Shown piece after piece: positions 34,622 to 46,448 of a DNA stretch of 64,000 nucleotides (the first letter of the stretch is position 1; every line of letters begins with the position of its first letter). The notes under the pieces are model-generated. The model did no database searches, was not told the DNA's origin, and worked only from the letters and a program-made list of their open reading frames with translations. Source of the DNA: Zanthoxylum bungeanum (Eukaryota; Streptophyta; Magnoliopsida; Sapindales; Rutaceae); contig SKCR01038863.1 in the NCBI GenBank assembly GCA_019454045.1, positions 221,167-285,166 of the forward strand, read 5' to 3'. The translations under genes and the position numbers were made by a program.

Positions 34622-36669
34622 TGTGGGACAATTATGACCCATAGCGTCACTATTTGTACAGATCATGGTGTTGTTGTACAAATTAACTATGTGACAAAAG
34701 AGATTGCACTCTTATCATTTGTGATTAGATCACCTAGATGTATAAATGATAGGAGGTCCCTATGATTTGTTCCTGGACAGAGAATGATATGAGACAGTAT
34801 CAGTCCACGAAGGATAAATCATTAAATATCCCTAGTCAGAGTATTATCGAGATTGGACATCGATAAATACGTAAAAGTATAGTATTACACTTGTGCATGT
34901 TGTGAGGGCACAACGACATAGTTCTCATATATTTGGGTATAGGATACTCATGCAAGTGTGATAGACCCCTGCGGAATCCCATTGGTAGTATGACTATGTG
35001 TCTATGGGAGTCCGCAATCAAGGTAGGTGTATTTGGTCTTAACCTGAGACTTGCACCGCTAATGCTTGCGACAATCAATATACTTTGGTTGAGGACGTCC
35101 AGGGCTTTAACAGGTTCTGTGTACGCCAATTCTGGGTATATTGAGAATCATAGTTCGTTAGGTGTGATGTTAAGACGGAAGTATCACTCCAGTCATATGG
35201 AGATGATGGTCACATAGGATACGGAACTCGTTCTCTTAAATGCTCGAGCTATCGGGATATTATGACTAGGTCATGTATATTCGATTATAGAGACTAGTTG
35301 CCAAACATCCGATATGTGTTTCGTACGGGGCAGACACAATTCCAGCGCCAGGCCTAGCACGTGAACATCCGATATTGGATCGAAATACACAATACTATGA
35401 TATACTACGCTTGATATAGATCACATATTCCTATTAAGATATTTCTGGAGAATTGGGTAGGCATGACGCTTTGCTAGAAGCCAGCCTTGTCTCGTAAATC
35501 GGTATAAACGTAGTACGAGTTACTTACGTGTTCGGATAGTCCGACGACTGTATTTACGGCCAATATATCTGGGGATCTCATGGGTCGCTTCCCGAAGATT
35601 CACCGATGATGTATGACTCGCACTTTATTAATCTGGGATTAATTAGAAGAGAGAGAAAATTAATCTGGGATTAATTACAGAGATATTTTATCTAGGATAA
35701 AATATAAATGAAAGAGAGAGAACGATTAATTTGGAATTAATCGATAAAATAATATATTTGATATATTATTAGAAATTAGATTTCGACGCGGAATTAAAAT
35801 TAGATTTTAATTCGGGCGAACGAATTAATTTAGAATTAATTCGTTAGCGACGTGAATAGTGATTTCACTAGGCGTAATCATTTAATTGCGTCGCAACGGA
35901 AAATTTGTTAATTTGGAATTAACGAACTCGAGCCCGAGATTATTTGCGGGCGCATTCGCATTTCAAATTCGAGTGCGGCACGCAAGTCAAATCGAGCGTC
36001 AAATCGCAAGTCACATCAAGCGTCAAATCACATGTCACTTTGAGTGATGTGACAATTTGAGTGATTGATTGATTGAGTGGTAGTTGAAAAGCATTTATGG
36101 TTTTTGCTTTTTGACTTTTGCTTTTTTGATTTTTGTAAATGGAAAATGATTTGTGTATTTGTTATTTGATTTTTGGAAAATCAAATAATAAATAAAAACA
36201 TTTATTTTTCTTCTTCTCTCTCTCTCTCTCTCACTTTTTTGGTCTTCTCTCTTTTCCCTCCCTCTCTCTTTCACGGCTTTGAGCCTTCTTCTTCTTCCTT
36301 AATTTTTTGGTTCGACCGAGTAACAAGGAGAAGAAAAGAGAGTGTTTTGTGGCAAAATAAAAGTGCTAGCACACACTTGGGTCAATACAAAGGTGATAGG
36401 GCAGTGTTCTTGTGAGCTTTGGAACTGATTTTGAAGCTTGAAGCTTGGAGCTTCAATGGAGTCATCAATGGTCGATTCTTGGAGGAGCCATACCAGTCAA
36501 AACCGAGCACCCCACTGCCAAGGAGAGCCAGTGCCGAGCTTCTTGGAGGAGTTGTCTTCTTCGCGTCGCAAGATCCGGTCAATGTGAGTTTATTTCGCAC
36601 CTCCTTTGATGTGTATTCATCCATTTTCATGTTGATTTGATGATCTTGGGACCTAATTAGTTACCAACA
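34622..36669 (+). repeat. 3' LTR of element A (2,048 bp)
   Basis: It starts TGTGGGACAATT (one base changed from the 5' LTR) and ends TTACCAACA. Relative to the 5' LTR it lacks about 45 bp (15151-15195), between two GATAG words. F keeps that segment, so the 3' LTR of A lost it. Confidence 0.94.
35628..35843. repeat. Hairpin array in 3' LTR of A
   Basis: It is the counterpart of 15860-16076, from 35628-35642 (arm TTAATC, loop TGG) to 35821-35843 (arm CGAATTAATT, loop TAG). One hairpin imperfect in the 5' LTR (GAATTGAAAT) is perfect here (GAATTAAAAT). Confidence 0.85.
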
Positions 36670-36674
36670 TCAAC

Positions 36675-37237
36675 ATCATGGACAGGTACGGAATGAAGTT
36701 AAATCCTACTAAGTGTGCGTTTGGTGTTGCCTCAGTGAAATTCTTGGGATACGTAGTCACTCGATGAGGGATAGAAGCGAATCCAGACCAGATTAAATCA
36801 ATTCTCGACATCCCCTCACTTTCCAGCTCGAAAGACGTCATGGGACTAGCAGGGAGGATCGCCGCATTAAACATGTTCATTTCCAAATCCACAGATAAAA
36901 GTTTTCAGTTCTTTTCAGTTTTAAAAAAGGCAAACAACTTCGAGTGGACTCCCGCTTGTGAAGAGGCGTTAAAAGGGATCAAACAATATTTTACCACACC
37001 TCCTTTGTTGTCAAAGCCACTCGACAATGAGAGGCTCTACCTCTACTTGGGAGTTTCAGACCGCGCGGTTAGTGCAATTTTAATAAGGGAGGAGGCGGAA
37101 ATTCAACTACCAGTCTAGTACGTGAGTAAAGCATTGCTGGAAGCAGAATCACGCTACCCGTTAATGGAGAAATTGGTCTTCGCTCTAATTACAGCCGCGA
37201 GAAAGCTCAGACCCTACTTTCAAGGACACCCGATCAC
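36675..37237 (+). pseudogene. pol: RT C-terminus and RNase H start of element D, copy 1
   Basis: It continues the RT frame from 14808: IMDRYGMKLNPTKCAFGVAS, GYVVTR (then TGA), IKSILDIPSL, LAGRIAALNMFISKSTD and the RNase H entry WTPACEEALKGIKQYFTTPP. Further on come LYLYLGVSDRAVSAIL and YVSKALLEAESRYPLMEKL, after a TAG at 37116-37118. In an intact element this leads into the first RNase H. Here it ends at CCGATCAC (37237) in a complex join to a second copy. Confidence 0.9.
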
Positions 37238-37819
37238 TTTCCAGCTCATGGACAGGTACCAACATCATGGACAGGTACGGAATGAAGTTAAATCCTACTA
37301 AGTGTGCGTTTGGTGTTGCCTCAGTGAAATTCTGGGATACGTAGTCACTCGATGAGGGATAGAAGCGAATCCAGACAGATTAAATCAATTCTCGACATCC
37401 CCTCACTTTCCAGCTCGAAAGACGTCATGGGACTAGCAGGGAGGATCGCCGCATTAAACATGTTCATTTCCAAATCCACAGATAAAAGTTTTCAGTTCTT
37501 TTCAGTTTTAAAAAGGTAAACAACTTCGAGTGGACTCCCGCTTGTGAAGAGGCGTTAAAAGGGATCAAAAACATATTTTACCACACCTCCTTTGTTGTCA
37601 AAGCCACTCGACAATGAGAGGCTCTACCTCTACTTGGGAGTTTCAGACCGCGCGGTTAGTGCAATTTTAATAAGGAGGAGGCGGAAATTCAACTACCAGT
37701 CTAGTGAGTAAAGCATTGCTGGAAGCAGAATCACGCTACCCGTTAATGGAGAATTGGTCTTCGCTCTAATTACAGCAGCGCGAGAAAGCTCAAGCCCTAC
37801 TTCAAGGACACCCGATCAC
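37238..37819 (+). repeat. Duplicated RT/RNase H segment of D, copy 2, with filler
   Basis: 37238-37256 is filler built from two nearby sequences (TTTCCAGCTC as at 36820, ATGGACAGG as at 36679). From 37257 the sequence repeats 36663-37237, including the last bases of LTR A (TACCAACA). Copy 2 differs from copy 1 almost only by one-base indels in short runs, so its frame is broken many times. After 37819 unique D sequence continues. Confidence 0.9.
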
Positions 37820-38473
37820 GGTATACATGACATATAATTAAGAAGCATACTTCATAAACCAGAACTGTCAGGGAGATTGATGAAGTGGGAAATTGAACTT
37901 GGAGAACATGATATATCATACTTGCCTAAGACCGCCATCAAATCTCAAGCTTTGGCAGACTTTGTGGCCGACTTCACTCCCGGCCTACTTGCTGCAGCTG
38001 AAAACGAAGTCTACTCCATTCAATCGACAATCCCTTGGAAACTATCAGTCGACGGATCCAGTAACAAAAAGGTCTGCGGTCTTGGAATCATGATCACTAC
38101 TCCAAAAGGTTACATTCTGCAACAAACAATCAAGTGCGATTTTAGAGTTACCAACAACGAGGCAGAGTACGAAGCACTAATCGCTGGGTTATCCTTAGTA
38201 AAAGAATTGGGAGCCAGGAAGATAGAAGTGAAGTCCGACTTTCAGTTGATTGTCAATCAGATCCAGGGGTCCTATCATGCACGAGGCCAACAAATGGCTT
38301 CCTACTTACATAAGGTAAACGATATGCCGTCGACATTTGAAGAATTCTCCATAACCCAAATCCCAAGAAGCGAGAACTCCCAAGTAGATGCACGGGCTAC
38401 GCTCGGATCGACAATGGCGGGGGATAAACCACGAACAATACCAGTAGTGTATTTGAACTGGCCGACGATTTGA
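37820..38473 (+). pseudogene. pol: RNase H end and second (archaeal-type) RNase H of element D
   Basis: First come the end of RNase H 1 and connection (HKPELSGRLMKWEIELGEH). Then a second RNase H: VDGSSNKKVCGLGIMI (catalytic D), NNEAEYEALIAGL (E), VKSDFQLIVNQIQGSY (D) and RSENSQVDARA near the end. Two RNase H domains in tandem are characteristic of Tat-type Gypsy elements. This domain is open from about 37850 to TGA 38471-38473 and is the best-preserved D domain, but it is out of frame with the broken copy 2 upstream. Confidence 0.9.
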
Positions 38474-39055
38474 AAGGAAGAAACAATTATTGCAGTAGTC
38501 GATTCAGTCGACACCTGAATGACACCTATCGTCAAGTATTTACAGGAAGGAGTGCTTCCAGAAGACAGAACGCAAGCCAGAAAAATCCAGAGACAGTCTG
38601 CAAGGTTCGCTATATTCGACGGTCAGCTGCTAAGAAGGTCACTCTCAGGACCTTACTTAAAGTGTCTCACACTCGACGAAGCGCAACATATGTTGATGGA
38701 GTTGCACAAGAGGGAATGTGGGAACCACTATGGAGGCAAGAGTTTGGCTCTTCGAGCCCATTCGATAAGATATTATTGGCCGACAATGAGGACTGACTCA
38801 ATGGAATTCTCTAAGAAATGTGACAAATGTCAAAGGTTTACTCAAGTTCCACATCTCCCACCAGAAAAACTCAATCCCGTTTTATCCCCATGGCCGTTCA
38901 TGAAATTGGGAATGGACATAGTAGGAAAACTCCCAGTCGCGCCAAGCCAGCATGTCTACATGCTTGTGATGACAGATTATTACTCGAAGTGGATTGAAGC
39001 TGAACCATTCGCTAGAATACGCGACAAAGTGGCCCAAACTTTCGTTTGGAAGAAC
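38474..39055 (+). pseudogene. pol: Integrase of element D, N-terminal part
   Basis: After a short linker with a stop before 38519, the frame runs to 39055. The HHCC zinc-binding module is LHKRECGNHYGG ... CDKCQRF (about 38702-38840). The core starts with the first catalytic Asp in LGMDIVGKLP (about 38909) and TDYYSKWIEAEPF. The gene is cut at codon AAC by Copia element E (TSD AGAAC). The next codon of this frame is at 45536. Confidence 0.92.
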
Positions 39056-41375
39056 TGTAGGGGTTTTAGGGGCTAAATCCGATAACACAGCGGAAACGGT
39101 GGAAAATCAAATTTTCCGATTTCAAAACTTTTTCTCGGATTAATTAAATAAACATATTTATTTAATTATCCAATAATCAAATTATGAAATAAAATTCAAT
39201 AAATCATATTTAAGTGAATTTACGGAATTGCCCTTACACTTGGTATTTTGTTCATTTTAGTCCGAAATTGATCAAATCAATTTTGAATGATTCTAAATAA
39301 TTTCTAAGATGAACTTAGCATGTTAAAAACATCGAAATACCAAAAGTAACAAAAATCCCAAATTTCACTTCTTGGCCGTGAGCCTCACTAAGGTTCCAAA
39401 TTGTGCATTTTGCACTTCCATGCTTCAAGACACATCCAAATGAAATTCATTCAACATGAAACTTTATATGCATCATATAGACATCCTTATACACAACATA
39501 AATGAAAATCCCCAAATTTGGAAGCTTCAAATTGGACAAATTAGACCAAATTGGTTAAATCAATTACTTTAATCATCTTTCTTCCATCCAACCAAAGTCT
39601 CAACACAATGAAACAACTCAAGATCAAATCTAGGTCATTTAAGAGTGGGTCAACAACTCTAGATTAGCAACAAAGTTTCCAAAACTAAAAGAATGCTTAT
39701 TACTACACTAGTAATAAACTTCCAAGTTCATACATGCTTTACACTTTTACCAAACTTCCATTCATCAAAAACACAAAGAATAAAGAAAAGAATAACATAA
39801 GAACATCACAAGATGTAGCCTAGAACATAAGGAACATTTCCTTTCTAATAGTAAGTTAAGAAAACTCACTAAAATCCAATCTTTTCTTTGTTTTTGCCTT
39901 TCTTCCTCTCAAGCTTCCTTTGTATCTTTTTAATGGAGTTTGTAAAGTGAATTTGGTTAATGAAATCCTAAATGAAACAAAACAATATATACTTGTGCAA
40001 AAACATGCCTTGGTCGAAAATACAACAAGCATATACAATAATTGTAATTTCAATTTCATTTGGTTTCAATTTAATCAACTTATAAAAATATCTAAAACAC
40101 TTTAAAGATATTTTAATTAAGTCAACAAAGGAAACTAAGCCTTAAAAACAAATATCCAAATCTTAAGATATTTATATTTTATTAATTTAATCATTTAACA
40201 ATAAATAATTAATTAATTAATTAAATACAAATATATTAAATATATGTATTACATTTACATTAAATATTAAATACATATATACATTTATGATATTAGTAAA
40301 ATATCTCAATTGACTATTAATTAATGTGTATTTAAATTAATCAAGTATTAAATGTAAATACACAATAATTAAGGAAATGACTATCGGGTCCCTAAGCATG
40401 TATTTTGCGTTTAGCCTTTAAACGACTTTATAAATAATCAACATTATTTATAAGTGTTGCTCTAGTGCTTTACGAGTATATTTCATTATTGAGACTCTCT
40501 AGATTTAGGTATATCCGTCACAAAATCCAATTTCGTGTCCATAATTTATCCACCTGTAAATTATGAAGATCACGGATAATCTCGCTGAATGATACAGGTT
40601 GAGGTCATGGCAAATGTATAATTCCTCCGTCACAGGTATCCGGATAAATCCCAGAGATATAGATGTAAACGTCAAATCTCTATGGGGATTATCCAGTCGA
40701 CTATTCTATTAGCAATCTCTAAAAGAATGTTTAGAACTAGGTTTAAAACTTTACCGCGGGGCCCATGGTTTTATCTGATTGCTAATCATATAGACTACCT
40801 ATGCTCTGGTACACAGAACTGACGGATCCTATCTTGATACACATAGGACACCCTGAGGATCTATCTACACCCAACGAACAGACGGAGGTCTGATCTAAAT
40901 AGATCGGTGACGTGAGTGCCATCTAAGTGTAGAAGATGTCTCATGTGCCCACAATGGCATCTAAAGTCTAAGAATCACAAGTGCTACTCAACCGAGAAGA
41001 TTCTTATTGATGTTGGTGTACCATCCATTAAGAATCTTCGGCGAGTCGTTCAGTGTTTATCCGCTATAAACACCCCCACGTCTATATTAGTCTCCAAGAC
41101 TTATGGTTCATTGAGAAATCATTGGAATCATATATTCCAGTATACAAATTGTACCGGTCTCAACGGGTTTACTTTACTGACCAAGTAGTGTAAACCTTGA
41201 CCAGGAACTGTCTGAGAATGACAACGTCATGATACAACTCAATGTCAGTTGCGACGCTTTTGCAACTGTACCATGACTTGTCATTCTAAGGTCATTACGT
41301 CTTTACCATATTAAAGATACACTATATTATAGAAACTGCATATATATATATATATATTATTCATAATAATAATGT
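39056..41375 (-). repeat. 3' LTR of element E (2,320 bp, start missing)
   Basis: It matches LTR B in reverse (for example the blocks around ATAGATCGGTGACGT and GACGGATCCTATCTTGA). Comparison with 44534-45530 shows that the 62 bp at 45469-45530 have no counterpart here; coding sequence joins the LTR at 41375. A TA run lies at 41339-41358. Confidence 0.9.
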
Positions 41376-44300
41376 ATCTAATACCCATCGACTCCACGTG
41401 TTTATCAAACAGCTTTGGAGGTATGGCCTTCGTCAGCGGGTCTGCTACATTATCTTCACTCGGTACCTTGCACATGACAATATCCCCTCGCGACACAATC
41501 TCTCGAATGATGTGGTACTTGTGTTCCACATGCTTCGACTTATGATGCGCCATCGGTTCCTTTGCTTGCGCAATGGCTCCAGTATTATCACAGTATAACA
41601 GAATTGCATTCTCAATATTTGGGACAACTCCCAATTCTGTGATAAAGTTCTTTATCCACACAGCCACTTTTGTAGCTTCAGAAGCTGCAATATATTCTGC
41701 CTCAGTGGTGGAATCTGCTGTCGATCCCTGTTTGGAACTCTTCCAAGAAAATTCATCTCCGTTAAGGGTAAATACGAATTCAGATGTAGACTATCTATCT
41801 TCGGGATCCGATTGGAAATCAGAATCCGTATACCCGTTAACTTGCAGTTCGTTTCCTCCATAAATTATTAACTTATCCTTAGTACCTTTAGGATACTTGA
41901 GGATATGTTTAATGGCCATCCAATGGTCATTACCTGGATTGGACTGATACCGACTAGTTACGCTAACAGCGAAACTGATATCAGGCCTCGTACATAACAT
42001 GTCATATATTATGCTACCCAAACATGAAGCATAAGGTTGGTTAGACATTCTAACCTTCTCATCTTCTGTTTGTGGACACATCTTCTTGGCAAGATGAATC
42101 CCATGTCTGAACGGTATGTTTGCTGTCTTACAGTTACCAAAACTATACCGTTCCAAGATCTTATCTATGTACGTTGATTGGGATAACCCAATCAGCCTCA
42201 TTTGTCTATCTCTATAGAGTTTTATCCCTAAAACAAAGGAAGCTTATCCCAGGTCCTTCATGGAGAAATTCTTACAGAGGTACGCTTTGACGCTTTGTGA
42301 CATACCTAAATCATTCCCAATGATTAGGATGTCATCAACATATAGGACTAAAAATATGACCATGCTCCCACTGCCCTTCTGATACACAAATGATTCTTCT
42401 GAATTCTTGAGAAAACCAGATGATCTAATAATCTCGTCGAATCGAAGATTCCAACTTCGTGAAGTTTGTTTAAGTCCATAAATGGACTTCTTAAGCTTAC
42501 ATACCATGCTCGAGTTTTCGCTGGACGTAAAACCTTCCGGCTGTTCCATATAGATTTCTTCATCAAGGAATCCATTTAGAAAAGCCGTTTTGACATCCAT
42601 TTGCCAAATCTCGTAGTCATGATACGCAGCTATAGAAAGCAAAATCCGAATAGACTTAAGCATTGCTACCGGCGAAAACGTTTCATCGTAGTCGACGCCA
42701 GGTCGCTGCATGTAACCTTTTGCTACCAGTCGGGCCTTATAAGTTTCTACCTTACCGTCGGGCACGCGCTTCATTTTGTAAACCCATTTACAACCGATAG
42801 GAACAATTCATTCGGGAAGCGGAACCAAGTCCCAAACTTGATTCTCATGTATTGAGTCTATCTCGGATTTCAAGGCACTTTGCCATTTAACGAAGTCGAT
42901 GTCCAACATCGATTCGCTATAGGTGAAAGGATATGTCTCTTCAACTAAGAGAACATCCAGACTCTTTTCTTGTATCAAATACAAGCGTTCAGGAGGTCTA
43001 GATACCCTTTCCGACCTACAGAGTGTGTGTGTTGAAGGTCTTTCATCTACTTGAACTTCAGGTTCATCCGTTGGTTCATTATTTTCAAGTTGGACTTCAT
43101 CAAGCTCAACCTGTCTATGATTACCACCTTCTGACAAAAATTCTACTTCTAGAAATTTTGCGAACACTTTCGATGCTCGGTATCATAGAACAGATATCCC
43201 ATCGTATTTGAAGGATATCCGACAGACCTAAACTTTAGCCCTCGAGGCGAAAGCTTATCTTGCTGAGTCACCCTGACATAGGTAGGACAACCCCAAACCT
43301 TAATATAATTAAGATTTGGTCTCTTACCGAACCATAACTGATACGGAGTCGTAGAAACAGCTTTTGAAGGAATCTTGTTCAAAAGATGTGCAGTTGTTAA
43401 AAGAGATAGCCCCCATAAATAATAGGGCAAATCTGTGAAACTCAACATTGATCGGACCATATCCAATAAAGTCCGATTTCTCCTCTCAGACACTCCATTG
43501 TGCTGTGGAGTACCTGGAGGAGTATATTGAGCGAGAATCACATTCTCCTTCATATAATCCATGAACTCACCACTCATATATTCGTCACCTCCATCAGATC
43601 GAAGGCATTTAATATATTGTCCAGTTTGTTTTTCTACTTCATTTCGGAACTCTTTGAACTTTTCAAAGGTTTCTGAATTATGTCGCATCAAATAGACATA
43701 ACCGTACCGTGACAGATCATCGGTAAAGGTAACGAAGTACGAATAACCACTGTGACCAGTCTGACTTAGTGGACCACATACATCAGAATGTACGAGTTCC
43801 AGTAAGTTAGTGGCGCGGTGTCCAACACCAGAAAATGGGGCTTTGGTCATCTTACCCTGAATACAGGATTCACAAGTTGGATAGGAATCAATTGTAAGAT
43901 TTGGTATCAAACCATTCCTAACCAATTGGGTAAGGCGTTTAACGCCAATGTGACCAAGCCGCATATGCCAAAGTTCAGTATCATTAATTACATGTTAATT
44001 ACGTTTATTAATTCCAGTATTCAAAATATCTTTTGAAGTTTGCAATATATAATGACCATGCTGGTTTGGACAACTAAGGATCTGAATATTATTTCTATCA
44101 TATAAATATAAAGAACTGTTCTTATTATTAATACAAAAGCCTTCTGTATCCAATACAAAAAGTGATATAATATTAGCTACACATCCTGGTACAAAATGGC
44201 ATTCATTTAACAAAAGTGTCCCATTCGGCAATGAGATCTCGCATACTCCCACTGCAACTGCATCCAAAGAGTCTCCACTCCCGAATCGCAATTGCATCTC

Positions 44301-44408
44301 TCCGGGCTTCAGCCTCCTACTTTTCTTCAGCACCTGCAACGAATTGCAAATGTGAATGGGACAAGCAGAATCTAAAATCCAGTTGGATATAACGGCTTCA
44401 CAAGCCAA
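41376..44408 (-). pseudogene. pol: pol of element E: protease, integrase, RT, RNase H
   Basis: Read from 44408 downward. Protease: NWILDSACPIHICNS (about 44375). Pre-integrase and integrase: [132 protein letters not shown]. RNase H: TEAEYIAASEATK, LYCDNTGAIAQAKEP, NVADPLTKAIPP. All domains are present in order. In-frame stops are at 43995-43997, 42808-42810, 42244-42246 and 41791-41793, and there is one frameshift at about 43150-43165. This is the most complete Copia pol in the window. Confidence 0.95.
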
Positions 44409-44533
44409 AGATATATCAATAACTGGAAAAATAAATATACATGATGTAGATGCTCTATCTCTCCTCAGCTGGGCGATGTAATCAGGACAGTTCCTTTTCC
44501 AATGCCCGACTTTGCCGCAGTGGTGGCATTTGT
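44409..44533 (-). pseudogene. gag: Gag C-terminus of element E with zinc knuckle
   Basis: The CX2CX4HX4C zinc knuckle, CHHCGKVGHWKRNC, is intact on the minus strand next to 44530, followed by PDYIAQLRRDRAST leading toward the protease. The rest of gag is deleted, and LTR sequence starts within a few bases of the knuckle. Confidence 0.9.
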
Positions 44534-45530
44534 CTTATAATCAACATTATTTATAAGTTTTGCTCTAGTGCTCTATGAGTATATTTCATTATTGAGACTC
44601 TCTAGATTCAGGTATATCCGTCACGAAATCCAATTTTGTGTCCATAATTTATCCACCCGTAAATTATGACGATCATGGATAATCTCGTTGAATCATACAG
44701 GTCGATGTCATGGCAAATGTATAATTCCTCCGTCACAGGTATCCAGATAAATACCAGAGATATAGATGTAAACGTCAAATCTCTATGGGGATTATCCAGT
44801 CGACTATTCTATTAGAAATCTCTAAAAGAATGTTTAGAACTAGCTTCTAAACTTTACCACGGGCCCATGGTTTTATGTGATTGCTAATCATATGGACTAC
44901 CTATGCTCTGGTATACAGAACTGACGGATCTAATCTTGATATACATAGGACACCCTGAGGATCTATCTACACCCAAAGAACATGCGGAGGTCTGATATAA
45001 ATAGATCGATGACGTGACTGCCATCTAAGTGTAGAAGATGTCTCATGTACCCACAATAGCATCTCAAGTCTAAGAATCACAAGTGCTACTCAACCCGAGA
45101 AGATTCTTATTGACGTTGGTGTACCATCCATTAAGAGTATTCGGTGAGTCGTTCAGTGTTTATCCGCTATAAACACCCACACGTATATACTAGTCTCCAA
45201 GACTTATGGTTCATTGAGAAATCATTGGAATCATATATTCCAGTATATGACATGTACCGGTCTCAACGGGTTTACTTTACTGACCAAGTAGTGTAAACCT
45301 TTACCATGAACTGTCTGAGAATGACAACGTCATGATACAACTCAATGTCAGTTGCGATGCTTTTGCAACTGTACCATGACTAGTCATTCTAAGGTCATTA
45401 CGTCTTTACCATATTAAATATACATTATATTATGGAAACTGCATATATATTATTCATAATAATAATGTTTGATAGAAGTATTCAAAAGAAATACAACCGG
45501 GAATTGGCGCTCTGAGCACCAACCTTAACA
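44534..45530 (-). repeat. 5' LTR of element E, inner half deleted (997 bp)
   Basis: It corresponds to about 40430-41375 plus the outer 62 bp. The inner 1.38 kb of the LTR, primer site and most of gag are missing. The join lies in CTTATAATCAAC, with a short TTATA match to the intact LTR. Confidence 0.9.
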
Positions 45531-45535
45531 AGAAC

Positions 45536-46243
45536 ATCATATGTCGGTTCGGCATACCAAGAGAAATTGTGACTGACAACGGCTCTCAATTCATCAGCCA
45601 TCACTTTCAAGACTTCTGCAGGAATTGGGGCATAAAATTGAGCTTTTCAACCCCATGCTTCCCACAAGCGAACGGCCAGGCCGAATCATCCAACAAGACG
45701 ATCCTGAATACTTTGAAGAAGAAATTATAGAAGGCTAAAGGCGCTTGGGCGGACGAACTTTCAGGAGTGTTGTGGTCATACAGGACGACAGTGCGCTCTT
45801 CAACAGATGAAACTCCTTTCGCTCTGGCATTCGGAATGGAAGTAGTAATTCCAGCTGAAGAAGCCATCCCGTCCCCACGCTGCCAATGGCTCAACGAAGA
45901 AAATAATCAGCGGCTGATGAGTTTCAATCTCGACACGATTGGTGAAATTAGGGACCGTGCTTCCATTCGACTGGCTGCTCATCAACAGAGGATGGCCAAG
46001 TACTTCGACAAAAACGTCAGGAGTAGGACTTTCAAGGAAGGAGATTGGGTCCTACGAAGAGTGTTCCAGAACACAAAGGAAGTTAGAGATGGAAAGTTGG
46101 GACCAAATTGGGAAGGTCCATATCTCGTTACAAAAGTTGTCTGGAGAGGAGCCTACAAGCTACAGACCATGGAGGGGACTCCCGTACGCAACAGTTGGAA
46201 CGCAGTCCATCTGGTAACACTATTGTTTTGTTATTTTTTTTAG
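45536..46243 (+). pseudogene. pol: Integrase of element D, C-terminal part
   Basis: It resumes the frame cut at 39055: [17 protein letters not shown] (second catalytic Asp), then [19 protein letters not shown] with the catalytic Glu, a TAG near 45728, then DETPFALAFGMEVVIPAE. The C-terminal module KNVRSRTFKEGDWVLRRV and GKLGPNWEGPYLV is at about 46010-46130. It ends at the stop 46241-46243. Element E thus sits between the first and second catalytic Asp. Confidence 0.93.
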
Positions 46244-46448
46244 GCAGTTATGTTTCACAATACTTGTCATCTTTCGAAATTTGAAATAAGTAAATTTGTA
46301 GAAGTCATTCGACTGATTGCAATAAAAGTTAATTCATTAAATACAATTCGACATATACAAAGTTAATTGTTCAAAATTTCGGCTTATCGCCTTTCCATCC
46401 GACCACAGAGTCTAACTTTATACAAAATGTTCAAACTATATCAAACCC

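Larger units (their letters stand above)
14809..36669 (+). mobile_element. Element A: Copia retrotransposon with long LTRs, containing B
   Basis: LTRs 14809-16888 and 34622-36669, TSD TCAAC (14804-14808 and 36670-36674), primer site 16890, polypurine tract 34609-34621. Without B and the duplicated block the interior is about 5.6 kb, matching the interior of F (about 5.8 kb). Gag and pol survive only as short motifs. The LTRs differ at about 3 % of sites by eye, plus a 45-bp deletion in the 3' LTR. Confidence 0.95.
39056..45530 (-). mobile_element. Element E: Copia of the B family, minus strand, internally deleted
   Basis: Ends TGTAGGGG (39056) and CCTTAACA (45530), the inverted counterparts of B LTR ends; TSD AGAAC (39051-39055 and 45531-45535). 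Read on the minus strand: 5' LTR truncated at its inner side (45530-44534), gag zinc knuckle, protease, integrase, RT, RNase H, 3' LTR lacking its first 62 bp. Two deletions removed primer site plus most of gag, and polypurine tract plus LTR start, so E could not replicate even with intact pol. The shared LTR parts differ at about 5 % of sites by eye. Confidence 0.93.

Noticed and set aside
44340..44385. Protease motif LDSAC in E instead of the common D(S/T)GA/S
   Set aside because: Copia proteases vary around this motif and I cannot show by reading alone that this is a loss.
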